NCBI GenBank assembly: GCA_033439685.1
Contig: JAUEDM010000003.1
Span: 278,001-342,000, forward strand
Length of the DNA stretch: 64,000 nucleotides
Direction of reading: 5' to 3'
Source of the DNA: Apodospora peruviana
Taxonomy: Eukaryota > Ascomycota > Sordariomycetes > Sordariales > Lasiosphaeriaceae
The translations under genes and the position numbers were made by a program. Positions 22,795 through 35,900 of this stretch are shown piece after piece. The notes under the pieces were generated by a model that searched no databases, was not told where the DNA came from, and saw only the letters and a program-made list of their open reading frames with translations. How positions within the stretch are numbered: position 1 is the first letter of the stretch; the number at the start of each line of letters is the position of its first letter.

Positions 22795-25700
22795 ATGACC
22801 GACTACTCCATGTATCACGCCTTGGGCCAAGGCGAGAACATCGACCCCAACGACCCGCGCCGGACATCCCAGCCTGCTCCTCCACAGTTCCAGCCGCCTG
22901 TCGCTCCGAATCCCTACCAACCTGGAGGCTATGGGGCACCTCCAACACCCGGTCAGCAGCCAATGCAGTCGCCGCAACTACAACAGCAGCAGCAGCAATA
23001 TTACGGCGCTCCGTCTCCAGGCTATGGGCCTCCCCAGGGGCAAGGCGGATATTCGCAGGGGCAACCCTCGCCCGTGGACGATGGAGCTTTGGCTGCTCAC
23101 ATGGGGGGCATGACCCTCGGCGCCGACTCGCATCACGGCACAGCAAGGAGGAAGAAGAAGGATCGCCATGCATACCACAATATTGATGCTCCGGCCGGTT
23201 CGTCCCAGGCCTTCAACGGCATCCCGCCGGCTGGCACCCCGGAATCGGCCTTCCTGAGCGGTGACCCTTCGCTTGCCCCCGGCGGTCAGTTCCCGGCAGC
23301 GGTTAACCCGCAGTTTAGCCCTATGCCGGCTTCTCCTCTCGAGTTTGCTGCGAGAAGCAGCATGATGGATCCGGGAGCTGTCCCGTCGCCAACCATGTTC
23401 TCAGCGTCAGGTCAGACAAAGGTATCCCCGGACGAGATGCCCAGCGTGCCTCTTTCTCGCGATTCCGTGCAACAATACTTCCTCACCAACATGTATCCGA
23501 CCTTTGAGCGTCTTGTACCTCCTCCTGCCACCGTTTCCTTCGTTGCATTCGATCAAGGCAACTCCTCGCCCAAATTCGCACGTCTGACCATGACCAACAT
23601 TCCTGCCGCGGCCGATGGCCTAAAGAGCACGGGCTTGCCCCTAGGTCTTCTCCTACAGCCTCTTGCTCCCCTCCAAGCAGGCGAGCTGGCCATCCCTATT
23701 TTGGACTTCGGCGACGTAGGCCCTCCCCGGTGCCACAGATGCCGGGCATACATCAATCCCTTCATGATGTTCCGCTCTGGGGGCAACAAGTTCGTCTGCA
23801 ACCTCTGCAACTACGCTAATGATACCCCTCCCGAGTACTTCTGCGCCACATCGCCCCATGGTATCCGTGTCGACCGTGACCAACGGCCAGAATTAACACG
23901 CGGGACAGTCGAGTTTGTGGTCCCCAAGGAATACTGGACCAAGGAGCCAGTCGGTCTGCGTTATCTTTTCGTGATTGACGTGACCCAGGAGTCGTTTAAC
24001 AAAGGGTTCTTGGAGGCCTTTTGCGACGGCATCCTTGGTGCTCTCTACAGCGCCGAGGAGGGCGGAGAACAAGACGGAGAAGGAGAGACCAAGCGGAGGA
24101 TCCCCTTTGGTGCCAAGGTCGGCTTCGTTACCTTCGACAAAGAAGTACACTTCTATAACGTTAGCCCAGGCCTTGAGCAGGCTCAAATGATGATTATGCC
24201 CGACGTCGAAGACCCGTTTGTTCCTTTGAGCGAAGGCTTGTTTGTGGACCCGTACGAGTCCAAGGCAGTCATCACGTCCCTCTTGACTAGATTGCCGCAA
24301 ATGTTTTCGAATATCAAGAATCCTGAACCCGCGCTCCTGTCGACCCTAAACTCGGCGGTAGCTGCGCTCGAGAAGACGGGAGGAAAGATATTTTGCTCCC
24401 TCTCCTCATTATCCACCTGGGGTCCTGGCCGCCTGTTCATGCGGGACGATGGAAAACACCCCGGCGGAGAGCCAGATAAGAAGCTGTTCAGCACTGAACA
24501 TCCTGCTTGGAGAAAAATTGGCGAGAGGATGGTGTCTCTAGGTGTTGGTATCGATTTCTTTATGGCCGCGCCATCTGGGGGTTATCTCGATATTGCTACG
24601 GTTGGTAAGTGACTCATGTCAATCTATTTACATCTAGTTATGTGTATCTTCTGACTCTGTACCAGGATACGTTTCCTCGACCACAGGCGGGGAGACCTTC
24701 TACTACCCCAATTTTATCGCGCCAAGGGATAACACCAAACTCTCTCTGGAGCTTCAACACTCGGTGACGCGCGAGACCGGCTACCAGGCCCTAATGAAGG
24801 TCCGATGCTCGAATGGCCTCCAAATCTCTGCGTACCACGGCAACTTTATCCAACATACGTTCGGGGCTGATCTCGAGATCGGCGTTATCGATGCCGACAA
24901 GGCTCTGGGTGTGACTTTTAGCTATGACGGAAAGCTGGACTCGAAACTGGATGCCCACTTCCAGGCAGCGCTACTCTACACAACGGCTGCTGGTCAACGG
25001 AGAGTCAGGTGTCTCAACATAGTTGCTGGCGTCAGCGAAAATGCCAAAGACAGCATCAAGTTTATTGACCAGGACGCGGTTTACACCATCCTGGCCAAGG
25101 AAGCCTCCACTAAACTGGCCACAACCTCTGTCATCCTTAAAGATATCCGCCTGAGCCTGACAGAGAAGACGATTGATGTGCTTGCCGGATACCGGAAGAA
25201 CTTCCTCTCGCAGTCCCACCCGCCAGGGCAGCTCGTGATGCCCGAAAGGCTAAAAGAGTTCTCCATGTACATGCTCGCCCTGATCAAGTGCCGGGCATTC
25301 AAGGGAGGAAACGAGACATCCGACAGAAGGGTGCACGAGATGCGCCTGATCCGGTCGATGGGCGCTCTCGAGCTGAGCCTGTACCTGTATCCGCGCATGA
25401 TTCCGATTCACAACCTCCAGCCCGAGGAGGGCTTCCCGGATCCGCAGACGGGCCACCTGAGGATGCCTCCCTCGATCCGGACATCCTTCAGCCGTGTTGA
25501 GCCGGGCGGCGTCTACCTGGTCGACAACGGCCAGCAGTGCCTGCTGTGGTTCCACTCGCAGACGTCGCCGAACCTGATCGCGGACCTGTTTGGCGAGGAC
25601 AAGACGAGCCTGCAGAGCCTCGACGCGTACACGTCGACGATTCCTGTTCTCGAGAGTCATCTGAATGCGCAGGTGCGAAATATTATCGAGTTCCTCCGGA

Positions 25701-26023
25701 CCATGCGCGGGTCCAAGGGCTTGACGATACAGCTGGCCCGCCAGGGCATTGATGGTGCAGAGTACGAGTTTGCGCGCATGTTGGTTGAGGACAGGAATAA
25801 TGAGGCTCAGTCATATGTTGACTGGTTGGTACATATACACAAGGGGGTGCAGTTGGAGGTAAGTTTTTTTTAAACTATGGTGATTTGATTGTTGTAAATG
25901 ATGTGTGGTTGTTCGTTTCTAACATGATGATATTAGTTGTCCGGCCAGAGGAAACGAGAGGACTCGGGTGAGAGCAGTTCGGCGTTGTCCAATTTTACTG
26001 GATTGAGACCGTCGTATTGGTAG
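22795..26023 (+). CDS. SEC24: Sec24, cargo-binding subunit of the COPII coat
   Basis: Exons 22795-24604, 24666-25858 and 25937-26023 encode 1029 residues (yeast Sec24 926). The ATG in CAACATGACC gives MTDYSMYHALGQGENIDPND, the usual start of fungal Sec24. The first 200 residues are Pro/Gln/Gly-rich. The zinc finger is intact near residues 312-342 (PPRCHRCRAYINPF, then FVCNLCNY). The vWA-like trunk follows (LRYLFVIDVTQESFNKGFLE). After the second exon begins come the beta-sandwich, the helical domain, and a gelsolin-like domain (GGVYLVDNGQQCLLWFH and LIADLFGED). The last small exon supplies the C-terminal LSGQRKREDSGESSS and ends in Tyr-Trp. Sec24 binds Sec23 at ER exit sites and selects cargo by its sorting signals. 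No defect is seen. Confidence 0.95.
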
Positions 26024-27886
26024 TTACCTTACTACCGTTCGTTCCGCTTTTGTGTTTTACAAGGTTGAGAGGGGGCGCGAACGCGGTGATAGCAGGCATT
26101 TTTGGGGTTGGAGCAGCAGGTGATTTTGATAGAAAAGAGAAAGATGGAATATACAAATGTGTCACTGTGCGCAAAAGCCTTCATTTTGGATTTATTGCTC
26201 TATGGTAATAGGGTAGGTATTTTCTTTGCGCTTGAAGACTCGCAGAAGTCGTTTGTTGACTCCAGGGTAGGCAGGCATGGTATTGGGTGGCATTCTTCTC
26301 ACTGGCAGTCAGGAAGGTAGGTGCTGAGCTCTCTTCCTACTGTCTGCCTGCCTTGGTTTGGTTTGGGTTTAGGCTTTTGGTACCACCAGTAATGAGCAAT
26401 AGGCGAGACTTGAGTGTGGTCGGCACACCAAGGAGGATACAAAAGGAGAGATTAATGAATATCTTGGGAATTAGAGACACGATTTTACCACTGCGCCAAG
26501 TTTAACTTGATACCTCCGTTGCTGGAACGTCTGATATTGTGAAAGGGAGGATTATGTGAAGAGTATGCTAAATCCCAAAATATATACCGCCTGCCGGACG
26601 GTGCGAAGCTTTAGTCTTCTCGAGTTGAAACACACATTCTCAGTTCTACTAGAATAACCATGTTTATCTATGTGTTTACGTATGTGGGATAAGTAAGGTA
26701 CCTAGGTAGGGAGGCCATAATGCTCCAAGTACGGCATATAAGGATATCTCGCTGAGTGCCTAAGTACCTAGGGAGGAAAGCGCCAATCTGCGAGATGGCG
26801 ACTTAGACAGGTTACCGTCCGTCGGGCGGAAAGCTGCTCATACCAGGCCGACGAGAAGGAGATGCTACGTACACAATAAAGTCTAGAGTATAGAGTAGGT
26901 AGTAATTCGGTAATGTATGACCGAAGTACTTGATAGGAGGGCAAACAAGCAGAAACCCCCTTAACAAAGAAAACAAGTATCTTTGCCCCATTTGAATTCT
27001 GACAAATAAACCATAAAACCCCGGCGAAATATACCTAACATAATCATAACCATTACTCGTTATCTAATTACGTTGTTTATATTTTGTTAACATTTAACCT
27101 CAAACGAACGACCGAGCAATCAAGTCCCGTCTGCAAAGCTCCATTCGGTAGATTGGATGGATCCGTTCAATAAGATACTAGAATACTGCTGCTCTGCTCC
27201 ACAAGACAAACGACCAGCTGGGCTGGGTGTTAAACTCACGCCAACTGCATATTATCGTAACACGGAAGAAACAAGAGGAAGAAACCTAATGGACCAAGAA
27301 AAGGACAACAACCTTGGAAGGGTTACCAACAACCCAACAAACACCGGGAGGATCAGCTCACAACGAAACGAAGCGATTCAAATACGACAATACCAAGGTC
27401 CATAAGGTACCTAGTAGCAATTGCTGCTCTCACCTGACCCTTGGTTATTCTTTTACAATCATTTGTCACACATGGTCAAATAACATAAAAAACTTATATT
27501 AGGAACCTCCTAGTCGCTTTCCCGCTTCCCTCGTTATGGATCAACGACGATGCCTCGGGTATCTAACTACTTGCCCGTGATGCGATGCACCAACTCCTAC
27601 TCCCCAAACGATCATTCCGCTGTGTATGCCCGGCTCGAAACGAGCATAAAACACTCGTCCATATTCTAATGTTGGCCAAGTCCGATAAAAGTAATTCCCG
27701 TCGCTCGACTACACAGTCAAGTTAAGTTTTTTATTTATCTAAAAAAAGGAACCAGTAGACTTCTCGAAATTCTTTTCCCAGAAAAAATAACTGGGTGTCA
27801 AGAGCCTCAATCGCTCGTGCTTCCGCCGCATTGCTCGCGCCCATAGGGGATGCCCTGGGAGCACCAAACTTTCGAGTCTGATCCTC
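26024..27886. other. Convergent SEC24/PAC2 intergenic region without a gene
   Basis: 1.86 kb between two stop codons. It holds a perfect TACCTAGGTA palindrome at 26699-26708, a near copy at 26764-26773, and an AT-richer middle (about 26880-27120). Short ORFs have no recognisable content. A long PAC2 3' UTR or a non-coding transcript could lie here, but nothing in the sequence proves either. Confidence 0.5.
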
Positions 27887-29332
27887 CTAGAAACGAAACT
27901 TGGTGTCGAGAGCCCCAATCGCCCGTGCTTCCATTGCTGGCCGTTCGGCGCGCATGACCTGGTGATTGATATTTGCACCATTGGTCGCGCCCATTGTGGG
28001 TGCCCTGGGGGAACTACCGGCGCTGTTACCACCAGGGGTTTGGCCATTGGGGTCCGAACTCGTCGGGTGCAGAAGCGCAGAGAGACTAGCCTTGCTGCTT
28101 GCCACAGATGTTCCGTTCGTGCTCCTGACTTCCGAATTCCTCCCTGGCGAGATTGACCGCGCCCTGGACTCTGGGCTGACAGTATGCTGCCGATTCTGTT
28201 GTGGCTGCCCTAGAGACGGAAGCGGTCCCCGTGCGGCATTGGCTGCTGCAAGTTGCGGGTCTATCATGACTGCCTGCCTTGCCGCAGCTTGTAGGTGCTG
28301 AGAGCGTGGAGAGTCAAGTGGTGCCATGCGTTGCTGCGAAAGGTGCGAGGTGTTATGTGGTGGCGGGGCATGTTGGCTTTGTTGTGCCTGGTCCGTGTTC
28401 TGCGAATGCTGCTGATATTGCGGATGAATTTGCTGCGGGTGCGGCTGCGGAAGTGGCATTCCCACCCTCGGTTGATGAGTGGGCGTGGACTGAGGGGGTG
28501 GTAGCCGCTCGAAGTGACCCTGTAGAGATCCATGGGAATATGGCTGAGGTGGCCCTTGGGCGTAGTGATTTTGTGACGGCGGTGGGAGAGTTGCCTGAGG
28601 GTACGGTGGGCCAGGTTGATAATGCCCATTGCTATAAGGAGGCGTCGCAACAGGAGATAGTGGCCACCCATACCCCGGTTGAGTGTACTGAGGAGGGTAT
28701 TCTGGCTGTGGACGTCCTTGTACCTGTCTCTGATGCCCGTATGGCGGTTGTTGCATTGGGGCGCGGGTTAGAGGTGGCCCAGATGGCTCGTTCAGGCTCG
28801 ATTCGGGATACATGCCCTTGGCAGGAATCACGTTCCTCAGCTGGGGATCTGTTTGAGGTGACGGTAGGTCGCCACTCGCTCTGCTGTAGTAGGATATTAG
28901 GTGAAGATGTTGATCATTCGACGTTGTGATGCTGAAGGACTGCTTCATGAGACCGTCCGTCTTGTACTTGTACCCATCCGGACCCTCTGGTTCTGGATCC
29001 TCGTCGCTACCGCGGCCAGAATCAGGAGTCCTTCCAGCTTGCCTCCTACCACCGCCGCCCCCGGAGCCAAAGCCATTTCCCCTCTTGCCTTCCATCTCTC
29101 GGTATGTCAGGAAGCTCCCTGCTACGCGACTTGCGCTCCAGGACTTTCCGTCAGTCCATCTCCTCATGCCAGCTTCCCTCTCATCCCAAACGAAGACAGA
29201 GCCAGAGCGGATAGCGTGGCGTTCCTTTTCGGAAAGTCGTCGTTGTACTCGGGGGAGAAGGCCTAACCGGCAGGCCTCGAATAACTTTATGGCGTCCGCA
29301 GGTGACTTGACCATGCCGTAATAGGTCTCCAT
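27887..29332 (-). CDS. PAC2: Pac2-type WOPR (Gti1/Pac2 family) transcription regulator
   Basis: A single exon from ATG 29332 to TAG 27887 encodes 481 residues. The start METYYGMVKSPADAIKLFEA opens the first half of the WOPR DNA-binding domain. It continues RVQRRLSEKERHAIRSGSVF, VWDEREAGMRRWTDGKSWSA and SRVAGSFLTYREMEGKR (to about residue 95). A Gly/Asp-rich linker follows, then the second half (GYKYKTDGLMKQSFSITTS and HLHLISYYSR, about 125-160). The RRLSEKER and DEREAGMRRW wording marks the Pac2 branch rather than the Ryp1/Wor1/Sge1 branch. The rest is Pro/Gln/His-rich and probably an activation or disordered region. WOPR proteins control development, morphology and often virulence in fungi; S. 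pombe Pac2 acts upstream of ste11 in sexual development. About 15 kb without a gene lies upstream, and a C-tract (on this strand) sits about 120 bp before the ATG. Confidence 0.92.
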   Translation of the reverse strand: METYYGMVKSPADAIKLFEACRLGLLPRVQRRLSEKERHAIRSGSVFVWDEREAGMRRWTDGKSWSASRVAGSFLTYREMEGKRGNGFGSGGGGGRRQAGRTPDSGRGSDEDPEPEGPDGYKYKTDGLMKQSFSITTSNDQHLHLISYYSRASGDLPSPQTDPQLRNVIPAKGMYPESSLNEPSGPPLTRAPMQQPPYGHQRQVQGRPQPEYPPQYTQPGYGWPLSPVATPPYSNGHYQPGPPYPQATLPPPSQNHYAQGPPQPYSHGSLQGHFERLPPPQSTPTHQPRVGMPLPQPHPQQIHPQYQQHSQNTDQAQQSQHAPPPHNTSHLSQQRMAPLDSPRSQHLQAAARQAVMIDPQLAAANAARGPLPSLGQPQQNRQHTVSPESRARSISPGRNSEVRSTNGTSVASSKASLSALLHPTSSDPNGQTPGGNSAGSSPRAPTMGATNGANINHQVMRAERPAMEARAIGALDTKFRF

Positions 29333-29449
29333 CTCGTCGGCGTACAGCACAGCACTGGAATGCTGATGCGGCCGAGCAATTCCAAGTTGTGGGCGGGAAG
29401 CGTCGAGCTTTATAATAGTCCGTATAGAAGGACAAACTTTCGGTGCTTA

Positions 29450-29478
29450 GGGAGGGGGGGGGGGGGGGGGGGAGGGGG
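29450..29478. repeat. Interrupted homopolymer G tract (C tract on the PAC2 strand)
   Basis: A run of 19 G (29454-29472) is flanked by GGGA before and AGGGGG after. On the coding strand of PAC2 it is a C tract about 120 bp before the ATG. Confidence 0.9.
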
Positions 29479-32400
29479 TTGTTCGTGCAGCAGTTTAAGT
29501 TCTTCAGGAGTCGGCTCGGATTTCCGACATAAATTATGGTTTGCTTAGCTCCACCGGTGGAAAAGGCGTGCTATGCAGATCGCAGCAAGCTTTAACACGA
29601 AATGGCAGGTGTAGACGAGGCACTCGAGGATCGTGCTCGAGGATCGTTCGGCAACCTGAGACGTCGCGACAGGGTTATGGTGTGGGGAAGAACTTGTCTT
29701 GGCGAAAACCGTAACGTTAGCCTTCTTTTGTTCGGACATGTTAGACAGGGTTAAGACCACAGACGAGTGACAGAAGCTTAATGGAACCAGGCTCGGGCTC
29801 AGACTCAGACTCGGAGCTTGCGCATCTCCTTGCGCATTACAGACTTCTGCATCAGGAACTCGTATGCCCTAGACCACCGAAGTGGAACCTTTGACTTTCG
29901 CGGCCACCAAGGCAAATTTCGCAGTACGTAAGACGTGCAAGGAGTGTACAAACTTGGCATGGCGTCGAGCGGAAATGAAATGGGGCCACGTGTAAAAGAA
30001 ATAGATCGAGTCCCCTGGTGCCGCGAAGCATCACCGTATTTGATGGGATGTGAGATTTGGATAGAGCCAAATCAGGGGCTGTTCACTAGAGCTGCCGTTC
30101 TGCCGTTGTCCTGCTTGTCTTATGTCGGAAGGCAGTCCTCGAAGACAAGGTACGAAAACAAGTGGAAAGAGGGCAGAACAAGCTGGTCGAAGGCCTCAAG
30201 ACCCAGCAGGGGATGACCTGACTCTATTGCCGGTATAAACAGACGGAAGGGAAGCTCGGAGGCTTTGGAGTGGCTCTACGGCATGGGAACCCTTCTCACA
30301 GGCCTCAAGAAAGTTTCGAGTTCCCATCGAGAAGCATATGCCACTTGGGGCTTCTTTGGGAAAACGAGAGCTTCAAAGGGCGGAAGGGAAAGAAATAGCC
30401 ATACGTAGGAAAGCATAGATAACTCGACAGACAAAAGAAAAGTGACTCGACATACCTAGGTACGCAAGTCGAAGCGGAGCTCGCGCGGATCAACTCGTGG
30501 ATGTTATCGTGGGTTCGACAAAGAAAGGCCGAACTTTCCAGAAAAGATTTGCTGCCGGAATGAGTGGTCGATGTGAAAAGGAGGGATACGTTGAAAAGAT
30601 GATTGTTCGGTTTATGCAGAGTGTGGCGAGAACTCGAAAACCGGGGACAAGTTGTCGAAACAGGTCAGAGTTCGGATTGCCGATTATCTTGACGTGTTTG
30701 ATGAGGTAGTTCTGTGTCGTTGATTCGTTTAAGTTTGACTCTTTTTCTCGGCCTGCTCGAAAATTACGGCACCATATTGGAACCTAAGATGGTTGATGGT
30801 CGGCGGTACAGTGCTGGTCGTGGTCGTGGTTCGTAGTCGTGGTTGCGAGTGTGAGTATGAGTCGTTGGTGGTGCGGTACCGTTCTGGGTGTGGCAGATGG
30901 GCAGAACGAAGGTGCGTGCTTCCTCGCTAAATAAAACGGTACCTTTTTTGAATTTGACCAGCCCGTGCCAGATTCGGGTATCGGCGTTTAGACTTGTGGG
31001 GCACCTAGCTCTGATCAGACTTCAGAGCGAGAAAGTATCCGTAATAATAAGAAAATAGCGTGGAGACTGGGGGGCAGAGTGTCAGTCGACCATCGGCTGC
31101 AGGTCGATGACGATGCAGGCCAATGGCGCCTTGGATGTCTCGGAATGTGGGAGGCTGCGGTGTGTGACCACCAAACACGGTAGGTACCCTGCACGCTGCG
31201 AGTGCCTGTCCAGGTTCAAGGTTAAGATCGGGGCGGGCACTGGGCGGGGTGTGGTGTGCTAACGAAACCCGGAAGGTACCTTACCTTGGGGAGTTGATAA
31301 GACCTTTCTTTCTTCACTGCTTCAGTTGGTCCCGTCACTGGCGAGTGGCTTGGTGCTGAGAACCCCACATGGGAACCACTGGAAATGCCACCTTGGTTTC
31401 CAAGACTTTCCACTTCTCAGATGAATGGCCTCTGTTTGTTTTTTTAATGCAGCATCAAAGCACGCGGTGGCCCAGTTGTTGCCTTGGTATGGAGGCTCGT
31501 GTTGAGAGAGAGACCCAGTTGTATTCGGATCGACGGATGGACAAGTATCTTGGTTTCGGAAGGTGAGATGGAAAGACCAAGAAACTTATATAAACTCTTC
31601 GCCCGGGTATGGGAAGGGTACGGGTATGCCCAGATTTTAATCATGATATCTGTTCCCCATTGAGGTGATTCTATTCATATAAGCCCGATGGATGGTGCCG
31701 AAGCGGATCGGGTGGAAAGCGAGATCAAGCCCAGCTTCCAGGTCCCCTGAAACCACCAACGACCCTCCAAGGACTCGAAGGCAGTGCAACTAGGTACCTG
31801 GTCAGGTACCTTAGTTACTTACTGTGTGTATTGCGTACCAACCCGCGCCTTGCCGTATAGATTACATGCCCTGGGTATAACACTTCGTTACAATGTGACA
31901 CTCTGAAGCGGCCCCACTAGCCTCCTTCCTTGTGTCGCCCATGGTTTTGTCAGAACCTTAAAATCGAATGGCTGTTACTGTTGAAAAGACAAGGCATGGA
32001 TTAAGGTAGGGGGAGTGTATTGATCCTCACAGCAATACGTACATGATACGTAGATAACTGACATAAGCTACATTACCTTATCTCGAGGACAAATAAGGTA
32101 TGCTGCAGCACTGAAGGGTGGTTCCTCATCTGTCGCAACAAAGCAGACAGCTAAAGTATCCATATCATGTATTCCGTATCGTATCTAAGTACGGATTAGA
32201 TAGCGTGTTTTGATTTTCTTAGCTAGGTAGGCCAAGGAACTGCAATTTCGCAGTTGGTTGTCAGCAGGATTTTGCTCCATTGTTGGTTCTAAAACACACC
32301 CACCGTACGTCTAACTCCATAGGGACTACAGACTACTGCAGATTTGACTCCCCGCCAGCAAGTAAGTTTGGATGCTTCTTTGTCTTGTCAAACTAAGTTA

Positions 32401-32941
32401 AACTTTAAGCGCCTCCTTCGGCCCCGGGCCCCGGCTCTCGTAGGCCTCTGGGATGGGTGTCCTCCGGGTGTCTGCCTGCCTCGATCTATTCAAGTTACAA
32501 TGGATTGTCTCTATTATTGAGAGGGGGTGGACTTCCATCAGCTGTAGTCCGTAATATGATTCCAAACTCTGGCTGGCAATACTGGGTCTGCTTCAGATAC
32601 TCGAAAATCTGCAGTCCGAGGTTATGGAGTCAATAGGCAGTGGCTGACCGAGGGGGTAGGTAGTTGACTTTGGCCTCACTCAGCCTAGTGCCGTTGAAGC
32701 TTTAACCTTTGACGCTGAAGGACAAACACAAGACTCTCCTTTCCATAGAGAGGGGCTATCGTTTCTTAGTGTAATGAAGTAATGCTTGGATTGAGAATAA
32801 ATTTCCCTGAGGCGCTGGGCTGGATCCGGGCGTGAACTCCCACGGATCGAGCTAATTCATCTTGGTCTTGCCTGCCTGCTTGTCACTGACAAACTCATCC
32901 CCGGTTGTGGGTCCGTCCGAGTTGATGTCAGGCACGGTAAG

Positions 32942-32994
32942 CCGTAGTGTAATCCGTAGTGTAATCCGTAGTGTAATCCGTAGTGTAATCCGTA
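32942..32994. repeat. Tandem repeat of a 12-bp unit
   Basis: Four exact head-to-tail copies of CCGTAGTGTAAT (32942-32989) plus the first five bases of a fifth. The unit is a multiple of three, so reading frames stay open across it, but no gene is seen around it. Confidence 0.95.
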
Positions 32995-35900
32995 TCTCGT
33001 GATGGAGGGGTGTGAGACCGATTTCCGAGCCGAATTGGAGAGCTCGGACTTGGAAGACTGATGGAAGCCGAGAGATAACTATCTGTGGACCCAGCCAAAG
33101 ATACCAAGCATCGTCCGTCAGGGTTGTCGATACCAGAGACCTTATTTAGCCACCCTGCCACCTGCCACCCCGTTCGATACCTACGAATTACACTTGCGAC
33201 GAAGTAAGTTCGTAGGTTTAAAGTATGCTTTTGTCTTGCCGCCACTTGCACACACCAGTGGTCAAAAGAGCATGCCAATGTGGTGCGCTAGTTTCGACGC
33301 CTTGAGCCGGATTTCAAGAAAGAACATTGTGCTCGTCCCATTCTGTTGGCTGGTCACGTAGTACCCATACCGACCCTGCCAGCAGCCACCGGATTTTGGG
33401 ATGGAAATATCCTCCGGACGCGGATACAGTTTAGAATTCAAGCTTATTTCATGTCGCCACGCCGAGCCTCCTTAGCTCGATGGGGTGTGCTGTTAGGTCC
33501 TTTCTCTCCTCCAACCACATTCGTTGCCCAGGACTCGGTGTAGCTTGGCAGTTGGCGACGCCGGGGGGCCGACCCGTGACTTTTCTCCTTCCGTAAGCTT
33601 GGTATCATCTGCTTGTGGCTTGAAGCTGCTGCTGCAAGTGTCACTGATGAGCGAATAGCGGAACCTTTCTAGCTTGGTAGGCTGAGCAGAACATACAGCC
33701 CCAGGTCAACCGTCATCGCATCGATCCCTGAGAGACCCTCGCATGATGACAAAGTGGAAAACTTGCCACACTGCCTAGAATTGTTGGTTGCTTGGCTGGT
33801 GGGTTGCCAAGAAGTACCGATACATTGGGGCGGTGCTGCTCGCTCCTCGGCCTTGGGAACTGCTCTGGACTCCTGGAGTGTGGGGTGTCCAACAGTGGAG
33901 AGAGGCGCTGTGGCCTGTACGGAGTACGGGGTAGCGCAGTGGTAAAGGCAACAAACCCGAAGTCGTGTACCGAATACTCTGCAGTGGAGGCCATATCGCC
34001 TTGGCCAAGTACCGCGTATTCCACATTCCCGTAGGAAGCGTACATCGTAGGGCAGCGAGATTGCAGCCAAGTTTAAACCGATCTCTGGGGTTGTTATGCC
34101 CTTTGAGTCGAGGTGTGGTGGTACCAGACACCCACCCGCCGGTCCTGTGGGAGTCCAGATAGATCATCCTCCGGACTTGAAACCACTGACGACGGCGTAT
34201 TCGGCTGCCTTTACGGGTGCTGCCTGACACATTCACGACGCTCTGAATGGGGCCCAGTCCTGGTCCGATCTTGGGGAGGACCGCATCTGGACCACGGCAT
34301 CTGGATGACAACTTGACCGGATCACCGTCTTATTACCCAAGAGAGGCACTGCAGTCGCCGAGGGTTGTTCGGCCCTGGAGGCAAGCTCACCCATAATGCA
34401 ACAGTATCCCGAGTGTTCTTTCGGTATCCGAAATTGACCTCCTTTAAGCGGAGGCGCGGACGACTCCCGGCGCAAATTATACAGGCACTAATCTGTGCAG
34501 TTGCCAACGGACGCTTGAACAGGGCAATACCCGTCTGCGGTTAGCCCTGGTGATGTGATGGTGTACCGGCCGGCCAGCTCGGAGGCTTGATGCTCAACAC
34601 TTGTTCACGATTCTGTATCCCTGAGTACGTATCACCTTGGACGGGTGGTTAGTATGTTGTGCCTCGCAATCATCTCATGTTTGTATTAGAAAAGAGGGAG
34701 ACAGTGCCTGGTCGAGGAAGACGCCGCACCCGAAGCTGTCGGAAGGATCACTGTGCGGATGAGATATCGGACCCAAGCCCAGTTGCGGCGTTGATGCTGT
34801 TAATATCCGGGGAGGCGGCTCCTGGAGGTGGCACGGAGCGAAACGCCTGCTGGCCTCGGACGACATGGCCTGGGAGCCTGGGCAGATCGAGATTCCCAAG
34901 TGATGATATTGGATGTGCCATTGAGGGTTAATATCGGAGTTAGAAATTTTGAGGCAGTGGTCCACAGGACGGGAGTTACTCGTCCACGTAAGGTAACCCG
35001 TACGTGTGCAGACTCCAATTGTTTGTTCTTGCCTTCTCACCTTCCCAATCAATCTTGAGTTGCCAAGTTGCCAAGTTGCCATGGAAGTTGCGAACCTAAG
35101 AGACGCCAAGCTTCCGTCGCACTTGCTAAGTCCCGTCGTCAGTGCAAATATCTTGAATCACCCGACGTTATCAATAACCCTTACCTGGTACCTTCCAGTC
35201 CATGGTTGCCCTGTCTCTTTAGACAACGGTGCCGAAAGCCGAGTTCATTCAAATTAAGCAGTCCGATTGCGCCCAGGCCACCGACCAAACCGAGGTACCA
35301 GTACCAAATACCTCTGATATAAGACTGGACCATGCTAGCACTGGCTCTAAACAGGTATGTGCATCAGTAGCTTGGCGCGGCTTACTTTGTAATGTATGCG
35401 TGAGATTTGCAGATGCCAGGGGGATTTTAGTTAAGCATGAATTTAAGCGTCGCTCTTTCCCCCTTTGCAGTAATTCTTGCCGTCGGTCCCCTTGGCCCGC
35501 ATCTTACATCCCCCCCCACTCTTTCTTATTACACTCCTCTGAAGCCGCTGATTAAGAACTGGAACAAAAGCTTATCAATCTCAAATCTGACGGCGAGTGG
35601 TTTGTTCTCCAAGCCGCAAGCGTCGGCCTTCGTCCTTGGCAGGATAAGCATGATCCGAATCAAGCATTTTAAGCACCTCAGTCAACAAAGTAGTGTAAGC
35701 TCAGGCCTTTTCCACCAAACAATGAGAAACACAAAAAGAGATCGTCGAGCGGGACCGGCTGTGTCACAGCGTTTACAGCAGCCGTGGCGTCGAAGCTGAC
35801 CCCGCCAGAAGCAAGACACTGGATAGGATTCGGCGGGATCTGTACGACCCCATCTCAGCGGAGCAGGGTGCCCGCTTGACGATGCTCGAGAATAACTCCG

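Noticed and set aside
32942..32994. CRISPR-like array
   Set aside because: The units are contiguous without spacers, only 12 bp long, and the genome is eukaryotic.
33921..33990. Possible tRNA suggested by GGGTAGCGCAGTGGTAAAGG, an A-box-like string
   Set aside because: No B box (GGTTCGANNCC type) at the right distance and no pairing acceptor strands.
33775..34311. 178-codon minus-strand ORF in the gene-free region
   Set aside because: It starts at a non-conserved position, has irregular composition, overlaps equally long ORFs in other frames and shows no domain.
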